Source: Propionibacterium sp. (lineage in GTDB: Bacteria; Actinomycetota; Actinomycetes; Propionibacteriales; Propionibacteriaceae). Taken from it: a stretch of 14,441 nucleotides of DNA. This document shows, piece by piece, positions 7,247 to 13,234 of this stretch. A program made the translations under genes and the position numbers. The stretch covers positions 1 through 14,441 of the forward strand of contig JAAYAO010000286.1 in the NCBI GenBank assembly GCA_012719335.1, in the 5' to 3' direction. The notes under the pieces are model-generated. The model did no database searches, was not told the DNA's origin, and saw only the letters and a program-made list of their open reading frames with translations. Numbering within the stretch: the first letter of the stretch is position 1; each line of letters opens with the position of its first letter.

Positions 7247-8016
7247 TGACCGGGGAGGTCGTGCAGGTGGAGATGACAGCGGATAGTCTCGGGGGCATGG
7301 GTGAGTCACGGGCGCCGCGATCGGTCAGCAGAACAGTGCTGGTTGAGCGGCTGGTCGCGCAGTTGACGCAATGGCAACGCGACACCGGACGCACCGAACC
7401 GCCCCGGGTGATCGACCTGGGTGGCGGCACCGGCGGGTTGGCCGTCGCGCTGGCCGAACACGGCTACTCGGTGACCGTGGTCGCCCCCAGCCCCAACGCC
7501 CTGGCCGCCCTGCAACGGCGCGCCGCCGAGTACGGCTGGGCCGACCGGATCGACGGGGTGCAGGGCGATGCCGCCGACCTGGTGGCGTTGTTCGGGGCCG
7601 GCAGCGTGGACGTGATCGCCTGCCATCAGGTGCTGGAGTTGCTGGACAACCCGGCCGTCGCCCTGTCGGCGATCGCCGAAACCCTCACCCCCGGTGGTGC
7701 CTTCAGCCTGGCGGTGGGGCAGCGGTATTCGGCGATGATGGTGCGGGCCCTGGCCGGTGACCTGACCGAGGCCCTGGAAATCTGGCGCGACGACAGCCGC
7801 TTCGATCCCGAACGCCTCCGGAAACTCGTGACCGGGGCCGGGCTGACCATCGAGGCGGTGCACAGCATCGGCGTGGTGTCGGCGGCGGTGTCGGAGGAGA
7901 ACCTGGCCCCGTCCTCGATCGCGGCCCTGCGCGACCTGGAATGGGCGGTGGGTGACGACCCGTCCCTGGTGGCGGCCGCCCCCGCGGTGCACCTGTTCGG
8001 TACCCGTCCCGACTGA
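7246..8016 (+). CDS. Class I SAM-dependent methyltransferase
   Basis: A 256-residue Rossmann-fold methyltransferase. Motif I is D57-L-G-G-G-T-G63; later come VQGDAADL (motif III region) and DVIACHQVLELLDNP followed by LTPGGAFSLAVG, the usual post-I and motif IV/VI layout. At the end of strand 2, where an acid normally holds the SAM ribose, the sequence is VTVVAPSPNALAAL, with Ala80 in the acid's place. The target is unknown. The ATG at 7246 overlaps the dnaE2 stop as TGATG and has GGGAAGGGG upstream; ATG 7240, 7273 or 7297 are alternatives. It ends 15 nt before Pol IV. Placement between two translesion polymerases suggests co-expression with them, but methylation of DNA or polymerase is not shown. 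Confidence 0.82.
   Translation: MTGEVVQVEMTADSLGGMGESRAPRSVSRTVLVERLVAQLTQWQRDTGRTEPPRVIDLGGGTGGLAVALAEHGYSVTVVAPSPNALAALQRRAAEYGWADRIDGVQGDAADLVALFGAGSVDVIACHQVLELLDNPAVALSAIAETLTPGGAFSLAVGQRYSAMMVRALAGDLTEALEIWRDDSRFDPERLRKLVTGAGLTIEAVHSIGVVSAAVSEENLAPSSIAALRDLEWAVGDDPSLVAAAPAVHLFGTRPD
7284..7289 (+). promoter_or_regulatory. Possible -10 element for a leaderless methyltransferase transcript
   Basis: TAGTCT fits the TAnnnT pattern and lies 7 nt before the in-frame ATG at 7297, the spacing seen in leaderless actinobacterial genes. No good -35 is visible, so this is a weak alternative to read-through from dnaE2. If real, the methyltransferase would start at 7297 and lack 17 residues. Confidence 0.25.
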
Positions 8017-8031
8017 CCGGCGGGCCGCGAC

Positions 8032-9183
8032 GTGCGCACCATTGCCCACGTCGACATGGACGCCTTCTTCGCGTCGGTGGAACTGCGCCGCCGCCCCGAG
8101 CTGAGAGATCGGCCGATGGTGGTGGGCGGTGCCACCCGTGGAGTCGTCCTGTCGGCGACCTATCCGGCCCGCAGCACCGGCATCCGCTCCGGGATGCCGA
8201 TGACCCGGGCCCGTCGACTCTGCCCCGACCTGATCGTGGTGCCACCCGACCACGACGCTTATGCGGCCGCCTCGGAACAGGTCTTCGCGGTGCTGGAAAC
8301 CTTCACCGCGGTGGTGGAGATCGCCTCGGTCGACGAGGCCTACTGCGACCTGTCCCGGCTGGGCCGGCAACCGGCCACCGTCACCGGCGAACTGATCCGG
8401 GCCCGGATCGCCGACGAACTGCACCTGCCCTGCTCGGTGGGGATCGGGCCGAACCGGTTCGTCGCGAAGGTCGCCTCACAGGAGGCCAAACCCGACGGCC
8501 TGCTGGAGGTGCCGGCCGACCGGGTGGTCGACTTTCTGCACCCGCTGCCGGTGGGTGCGCTGTGGGGGGTGGGGGAGGCCACCGCCGGACGGTTGGAGGC
8601 CCTCGGTCTGCACACCGTCGCCGAGATCGCGCACACCCCGAAGGACACCCTGCAACGCGCCTTCGGGCCGCACCTGGGGGCGAAGCTGCACCGGTTGGCG
8701 TGGGGTGAGGATTCCCAACCGGTGGTCGGCCGGGTGCGCGAACGCAGCATCGGCTCCCAGGAGACCTTCGGTACCGACACCGACGACCCGGTGCTGATCA
8801 AACGCGAACTGTTGCGGATGTCGGCCAGAACCGCCCGGCGGATGCGGCGGGCCCGGCTGGTCGGCCGGTCGGTGACCCTGTCCTTGCGGATGGCCGATTT
8901 CACCGAACTGACCCGGTCGGTGACCCTGCGCACCGCCACCGACAGCACCGATGAGATCTACGCCCACGCGGTGCAGGTGTACGACCGGCTCGGCCTGCAA
9001 CGGATCCGGCTCCGACGGGTCGGGGTGCGGGTGGAACATCTCACCGAGGCCACCGAAACCGCCTGGCAACCCGACCTGCTCACCCCCGAACGGGGCTGGC
9101 GGGAGGCCGAACGGGCGGTGGACGCCCTGGTCGAACGGTTCGGGCCGCACGCGGTGCAACGTGCCGTGCTCACCCGACGCTGA
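8032..9183 (+). CDS. dinB: Y-family DNA polymerase IV (DinB type)
   Basis: A 383-residue translesion polymerase that bypasses damaged bases and lacks proofreading. The palm carries HVDMDAFFASVE (D8; F13 at the steric-gate position) and ASVDEAYCDLS (D101, E102), so all three catalytic acids are present, unlike ImuB proteins, which lack them. The fingers segment (YPARSTGIRSGMPM), the thumb with helix-hairpin-helix (VGEATAGRLEALGLHTVAEIA) and the little-finger domain follow in order. Near the end, QPDLL at 346-350 is a plausible but imperfect beta-clamp-binding motif (consensus QL(S/D)LF). The GTG start at 8032 puts the first aspartate at the standard position 8; its ribosome site is poor, so coupling to the methyltransferase 15 nt upstream is likely. 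It is the last gene of the presumed SOS unit. Confidence 0.95.
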   Translation: MRTIAHVDMDAFFASVELRRRPELRDRPMVVGGATRGVVLSATYPARSTGIRSGMPMTRARRLCPDLIVVPPDHDAYAAASEQVFAVLETFTAVVEIASVDEAYCDLSRLGRQPATVTGELIRARIADELHLPCSVGIGPNRFVAKVASQEAKPDGLLEVPADRVVDFLHPLPVGALWGVGEATAGRLEALGLHTVAEIAHTPKDTLQRAFGPHLGAKLHRLAWGEDSQPVVGRVRERSIGSQETFGTDTDDPVLIKRELLRMSARTARRMRRARLVGRSVTLSLRMADFTELTRSVTLRTATDSTDEIYAHAVQVYDRLGLQRIRLRRVGVRVEHLTEATETAWQPDLLTPERGWREAERAVDALVERFGPHAVQRAVLTRR

Positions 9184-9195
9184 GGCGGCGCGGTT

Positions 9196-9211
9196 CACCC
9201 TTTCGGGGGTG
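9196..9211 (+). terminator. Weak candidate terminator after Pol IV
   Basis: CACCC and GGGTG pair around a 6-nt loop 12 bp after the Pol IV stop. The stem has only 5 bp and no T-run follows. A hairpin in this position would separate the damage-inducible unit from the DUF3040 gene. Confidence 0.25.
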
Positions 9212-9360
9212 CGGCGCGGCGTGTCGTGGGCCCGTCCCCGGGTACCGCTACCATTCGACACCTTCGACGACCTAGACTTGGGCTCATCCGGTCGGGAACC
9301 CAGCTCACCGTCCGAATCGTTGACCCAGCAAGACCACCCCCCGAGCCGAATGAGAACCGC

Positions 9361-9365
9361 GGAGG
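9361..9365 (+). promoter_or_regulatory. Ribosome binding site deciding the DUF3040 start
   Basis: GGAGG ends 5 nt before the GTG at 9371, where DUF3040 similarity begins (PLSEEEKRLL). An ATG at 9350 in the same frame would overlap this site and adds unrelated residues. Confidence 0.7.
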
Positions 9366-9370
9366 TACCG

Positions 9371-9766
9371 GTGCCCCTCTCCGAAGAAGAGAAGCGACTC
9401 CTCGCCCAGATGGAGGCCGCGCTGGCTGCCGATGATCCGAAGCTGGCCGAGAATCTTCGGGGCACCACCCGCCGCAAGGTGAGCCGACGCACCGCCGGGC
9501 TGGCCGGCATCGGCTTCTTCGTCGGATTGGCCGCCCTGGTCGGTGGGCTGCAGTTGCATCCGGCGATCAGCATCGTCGGTTTCCTGTTGATGCTCGCCGG
9601 AGCCGTGGTCGCGGTCAGCGCCTGGCGCAATGTCGACCCGAGCGCCCCCGCGGCCCCCGATGAGCCCCGCCCGGCTCGTTCCCCCGGCGGCGCCGGTGCG
9701 GACGAAACCTTCATGAACCGGATGGAAGAACGCTGGCGTCGCCGCCAGGACCCCGACAACCACTGA
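9371..9766 (+). CDS. DUF3040 family small membrane protein
   Basis: A 131-residue protein of unknown function. The family hallmark is at the start: PLSEEEKRLLAQMEAALAAD, then DPKLAENLR. Two membrane segments follow at about 42-62 and 65-85, joined by a very short turn, so both ends should be cytoplasmic. The C-terminal tail is Pro/Ala-rich and ends in an MEERWRRRQD charged helix. GTG 9371 was chosen for the GGAGG upstream. A TAGACT at 9273-9278 could be a -10 element but has no convincing -35. In other actinobacteria DUF3040 genes often lie just upstream of mraZ; here the next gene is instead a convergent cation exporter beyond a repeat region. Confidence 0.87.
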   Translation: MPLSEEEKRLLAQMEAALAADDPKLAENLRGTTRRKVSRRTAGLAGIGFFVGLAALVGGLQLHPAISIVGFLLMLAGAVVAVSAWRNVDPSAPAAPDEPRPARSPGGAGADETFMNRMEERWRRRQDPDNH

Positions 9767-9797
9767 TTCCGGCCCACGTCGATCGAACAGACCCGAA

Positions 9798-9869
9798 GTC
9801 ACGTCGGCTGAGGAGGCCCGCAGGGCGGGTTTGGTCACGTCGGTTGAGGAGGCCCGTAGGGCCGTCTCG
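9798..9869. repeat. Two tandem 36-bp repeats with GGCCC-GGGCC hairpin
   Basis: Copies run 9798-9833 and 9834-9869 and share GTCACGTCGG(C/T)TGAGGAGG and CCCG(C/T)AGGGC. The second copy holds the small perfect palindrome GGCCC-GTA-GGGCC. They lie directly after the DUF3040 stop, in the stretch without genes. The end of copy 2 and its flank (CGAAACC) are an inverted match to GGTTTCG in the following 61-bp repeats, so the two repeat types may be halves of one larger palindromic element. Confidence 0.8.
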
Positions 9870-9890
9870 AAACCAGTGACCTGGTGAAGA

Positions 9891-10073
9891 CTCACGGGGT
9901 TTCGACTCGGGTGCTGCGCGCCCGGCTCAACCGGCGTATGGGGGTGGAAAACTCACGGGGTTTCGACTCGGGCGCTGCGCGCCCGGTTCAACCGGCGTAT
10001 GGGCGTGGAAAGCTCGCGGGGTTTCGACGCGGGCGCTGTGCGCCCGGCACAACCAGCGCGGGGGTACCGGCGT
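9891..10073. repeat. Three tandem 61-bp REP-like palindromic repeats
   Basis: Copies at 9891-9951, 9952-10012 and 10013-10073 have a period of exactly 61 bp. Each begins CTC(A/G)CGGGGTTTCGAC and contains a GC-rich hairpin: CGGGYGC, a TGC or TGT loop, then GCGCCCG, at 9908-9924, 9969-9985 and 10030-10046. The outer arms (GGTTTC and CAACC) extend the palindrome imperfectly. Copies 1 and 2 are very close; copy 3 diverges in its last third (AACCAGCGCGGGGGTACC). Together with the 36-bp units they fill the 317-bp gap between the convergent DUF3040 and cation-exporter genes, where I see no gene. Such hairpins could act as a two-way transcription stop; they also resemble dispersed REP elements of actinobacteria. 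Confidence 0.88.
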
Positions 10074-10083
10074 AGGGGCCGGC

Positions 10084-10986
10084 TCACAGGTCCATGTCGG
10101 CGTAGGAAAGCGGGTCCTCGATGGGTTCCAGGTGGGTGGTGACCCGCAGGCCGGGGAACTCGGTCTCGAGGATGTTCTCCAGTTCGGTGATCACGTCGTG
10201 GCCGCGTTTCACCGTCCAGTCGCCGGGCACCAGGATGTGCACCTCCATGAACCGGCGGTGTCCGGCTTCGCGGGTGCGCATCGCGTGGAACAGCACCTCG
10301 CGGCCATCGATGAATCGGGCCAGCGCGGCCCGGATCCGGTCGTTCTCCTCCTTGGGCAGGGACACGTCCATCAAGCCCGCCGACGACTCGGAGACCAGCC
10401 GCCACCCGGTCCACATGATGTTCACCCCCACCACCAGCGCCACGATCGGGTCGAAGATGATCCACCCGGTCAGGTGCACCAGGCCGATCCCGGCCAGCAC
10501 CCCCACCGAGGTGACCACGTCGGTCATCAGGTGTTTGCCGTCGGCGGTCAGGGTCATCGACCGGTGCCGTCGACCGGCCCGGATCAACACCAGCCCGACC
10601 GCCCCGTTGATCACCGAGGCGACCACCGACACGCCCAGCCCGAAGCCCAGGTTCTCCAGCGGTTGCGGGTCGATCAACCGCTGGACGGCGGTCACCACGA
10701 TCACCCCGGCGGCGGCGAAGATCAACATTCCCTCGATCGCCCCGGAGAAGTACTCCGCCTTGGTGTGACCCCAGTGATGGTTCTTGTCGGGGCCCTTGGC
10801 GGCGATCTTCAACACGATCAGCGCGACCACCGCCGCAGCCAGGTTCACCACCGATTCGGCGGCGTCCGACAACAGACCCACCGAACCGGTGATCCACCAG
10901 GCGAAACCCTTCAACCCGATCGTGACGATCGCCGCCGCGATCGACAGCCAGGCGAACCTGGTCAGATCACGGGTCCGCTCAGCCAC
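10084..10986 (-). CDS. Cation diffusion facilitator (CDF) family metal exporter
   Basis: A 300-residue, six-segment membrane antiporter of the CDF family, which exports divalent metals (Zn, Fe, Mn, Co or Cd) for protons. TM2 carries TGSVGLLSDAAESVVN, the TM2-TM3 loop DKNHHWGHTKAE, and TM5 DGKHLMTD. Aligned by eye with E. coli YiiP, the transport site D45/D49/H153/D157 becomes E44/N48/H152/D156, while site B (D67, H70, H74) is kept. The C-terminal cytoplasmic domain (about 205-300) has HAMRTREAGHRRFMEVHILVPGDW in the ferredoxin-like dimer fold. The GTG start overlaps the TgpA stop by 8 nt (GTGGCTGA) with no clear ribosome site, so translation is probably coupled. The metal cannot be assigned. 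Confidence 0.92.
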   Translation of the reverse strand: MAERTRDLTRFAWLSIAAAIVTIGLKGFAWWITGSVGLLSDAAESVVNLAAAVVALIVLKIAAKGPDKNHHWGHTKAEYFSGAIEGMLIFAAAGVIVVTAVQRLIDPQPLENLGFGLGVSVVASVINGAVGLVLIRAGRRHRSMTLTADGKHLMTDVVTSVGVLAGIGLVHLTGWIIFDPIVALVVGVNIMWTGWRLVSESSAGLMDVSLPKEENDRIRAALARFIDGREVLFHAMRTREAGHRRFMEVHILVPGDWTVKRGHDVITELENILETEFPGLRVTTHLEPIEDPLSYADMDL

Positions 10987-13234
10987 GGTTGCCCCGGCCG
11001 GGCAGAGACCCCCGCAACTCGTTGAAGAACGACCGCGGCCACCACTTCGCGACGAACCGGGCGTCCCATTCCTCCTGTGCGCCCATCGAGGCGGTCACCG
11101 TGTCGACCAGGTCGGCCACCCCGTCGGCCGACTCCGGTGTCGGGCCGAACCGGGCCCGTTCCACCAGACGCGCCAGCCGGGTCAGGGCGTTGCGGCCCTC
11201 GACATCCAGCCCGGCGCCCAGGGTGTTCGCGGTGGCCCGTGGGGTGCCGTCCGGCCAGGGGTGGCCCAGGTCGACCACGGTGGCCCGAATCTCGGCCCAG
11301 GCCGCCTCGACCTGTTCCACCGGGTCGTCCACCGGTGCCAGTCGTGCTGCCCGGCCGCGACGACGCAACAGCCCCGGTAGTAGGGCCAGGCCGGTCAACA
11401 CCAGCACCACGCCCACCACCAACAGGATGCGCTGCCAGGCGATGGAGCCGCCGGCCTCGCCGTCGTCGTCCGGGGTGGTGGTCTGTTCCTCCGAGGGTTC
11501 GGTGCTGGGCTCGACGCTCGGCTCGACCGACGGGTCGGCGGACGGATCCTGGGTCGGCGGGGGCGGATCCTGCGGGTCGTCGCCGGGGTCCTCGCCCTCC
11601 ACCGTCCACGGCGGCGGGCTGCCGGCCTGAATCGCCGGGGTCGGCTCGAAGCGCACCCAGCCCTCGCCCTCGAAGTACAGCTCGGGCCAGGCGTGCATGT
11701 CGTGCAGCGACACCTCCCAGGTGCCGTCGGCATTGCGTTCCCCGGGCAGGAAACCGACGCTCACCCGCGACGGGATGCCGACGATCCGGGCCATCAGCGC
11801 CATCGACCCGGCGAACTGCTCGCAGTAGCCCCGCCGGTCGTTGAGCAGGAAGTTCTCCAACGCCTGGTAGCCGGTGCCCGGCTGCGGGTCGAGGGAGTAG
11901 GTGAAATCGGGGCCGCGCAGGAAGGCCTGGATCGCCGCGGCCTTCAGGGCCGGGGAATCCGCGTCCTTGGTCACCTCGACGGTCAGATCGATGATCTCCG
12001 GGGGCAGATCCGGGGGCAGTGCCGCGGTGTGTTCGATGTCCTCGGGACGCCCCGGCGGGGCGGCCGACAACCGGGCCCCGTCGGGCAGGATGTCGACCGA
12101 CTCGGCGGTGTAGGTCATATTGCGCAGGGCTTCGCTGCGATCGACGCCGGTGGCCAGCACCACCAGGGAGATCGGGTCGTAGGCCCAGTCGCCCTCGGCG
12201 TCGAAGCTGCGCGGCGAGTACGGCAACGGCAGGTATTCGGAACGGAAGTCACCCACCGAGATGGTGGTGCTGCGCTCCACCTCCGAGGGGCTGGTCAGGC
12301 CCGGCGGCGGGGGCAGGTCGCTGGAGGTCTGCAACTGCATCGGCACGATCTGCCAACCCCGGGAGTCGAACATCGGCAGGGACGCCATCCGCAGGTAGGC
12401 GCCACTGTCCTGATCGGTGGTGTAGGTCATCACCACCCGGTCCTCCGGACGGCTCAGGTTCCGGCGCAGGTCCAGGGTCGGGTCGGTCAACTGCAACGGG
12501 CCGTCCGAACCGCTCGGACGGGTGAACCCCCAGCCCATCTGGCTGGGCAGCGGCATCACCGTGCCGACCAGCAGGGTCAGGGCCAGGGTCGGCACCGCCA
12601 CCACCAACGCCATCCGGCCCGCCGACACCGCCAACCCGCCGCGCCGCCGGCGGCGTCCGATCAGGTGCCGGGGCCAGCGTTCGGCGGAGGTGAGGGAGTC
12701 GACGAAGAGGATGCCGAGGTAGCCCAACGCCAGCAGCACCAGGTACCAGCCGGAGATGTCCTCGGTCAGGCCCAGGGCCGGAATCAGGTACAGCGACAGC
12801 ATCGGGATGATGCTCCACGCGGGCCGGTCGATGCCCGACACCAACAGGTCGGTGAGAATCGCCACCAACCCGATCGCGGTGACGAAGAGCAGCTTCACCC
12901 CGGGATGGGGGGAGAGCGGTGCGACCTGGGTCTGGATGTGTTCCACCGCCCCGGCATAGAGCTGGCTGATCTGGGTCCACCAGCCACCGTCGTCGCCCAG
13001 CGACATGGCGATGCCGAAGAGGTAGACCAGCACGATCAGAAGCTGGGCACCGAAAACCATCCCGTTGTTCATCCGCAGCCGGCGCAGCAGCGCGCCGATG
13101 CCACCCACCAGCACCACCAGCACCGCGGCCAGCGGCAGGAAGGACATGTCGGTGGTCAACGGTTTCAGCGACAGCCCGGCCAGGAAGACCGCGACGACGG
13201 TCGCGATGGCGTTGCGATCGGAGGCTCGAATCAC
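10979..13234 (-). CDS. TgpA-like membrane transglutaminase
   Basis: A 751-residue membrane protein: about six N-terminal membrane segments (residues ~10-235), an extracytoplasmic transglutaminase-like domain, a Pro/Ser/Glu linker, one more membrane segment (~603-621) and a cytoplasmic tail, as in TgpA (DUF3488/transglutaminase/DUF4129-like). The core reads GYCEQFAGSMALMARIVGIP (C471), HDMHAWPELYF (H514) and GWVRFEPTPA. E530 occupies the position of the triad aspartate; its 16-residue distance from the His equals that in P. aeruginosa TgpA (H448, D464). The linker (about 540-595) contains PSVEPSVEPSTEPSEE. The substrate is unknown. GTG 13234 was chosen because GTGA overlaps the DUF58 stop by 4 nt; further upstream residues are out of character. 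It lies between the DUF58 and CDF genes in one unit. Confidence 0.9.
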   Translation of the reverse strand: MIRASDRNAIATVVAVFLAGLSLKPLTTDMSFLPLAAVLVVLVGGIGALLRRLRMNNGMVFGAQLLIVLVYLFGIAMSLGDDGGWWTQISQLYAGAVEHIQTQVAPLSPHPGVKLLFVTAIGLVAILTDLLVSGIDRPAWSIIPMLSLYLIPALGLTEDISGWYLVLLALGYLGILFVDSLTSAERWPRHLIGRRRRRGGLAVSAGRMALVVAVPTLALTLLVGTVMPLPSQMGWGFTRPSGSDGPLQLTDPTLDLRRNLSRPEDRVVMTYTTDQDSGAYLRMASLPMFDSRGWQIVPMQLQTSSDLPPPPGLTSPSEVERSTTISVGDFRSEYLPLPYSPRSFDAEGDWAYDPISLVVLATGVDRSEALRNMTYTAESVDILPDGARLSAAPPGRPEDIEHTAALPPDLPPEIIDLTVEVTKDADSPALKAAAIQAFLRGPDFTYSLDPQPGTGYQALENFLLNDRRGYCEQFAGSMALMARIVGIPSRVSVGFLPGERNADGTWEVSLHDMHAWPELYFEGEGWVRFEPTPAIQAGSPPPWTVEGEDPGDDPQDPPPPTQDPSADPSVEPSVEPSTEPSEEQTTTPDDDGEAGGSIAWQRILLVVGVVLVLTGLALLPGLLRRRGRAARLAPVDDPVEQVEAAWAEIRATVVDLGHPWPDGTPRATANTLGAGLDVEGRNALTRLARLVERARFGPTPESADGVADLVDTVTASMGAQEEWDARFVAKWWPRSFFNELRGSLPGRGNRG

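Noticed and set aside
9128..9140. TCGAACGGTTCG near the end of Pol IV as a LexA site.
   Set aside because: The spacing between halves is 2 nt instead of 4, and it lies inside coding sequence with no promoter.
9273..9278. TAGACT as the -10 of a DUF3040 promoter.
   Set aside because: No -35 at acceptable spacing was found, so I mention it only with the gene.
9798..10073. Repeat region as a CRISPR array.
   Set aside because: The repeats are directly tandem with no variable spacers, units are long with internal hairpins, and no cas gene is near.
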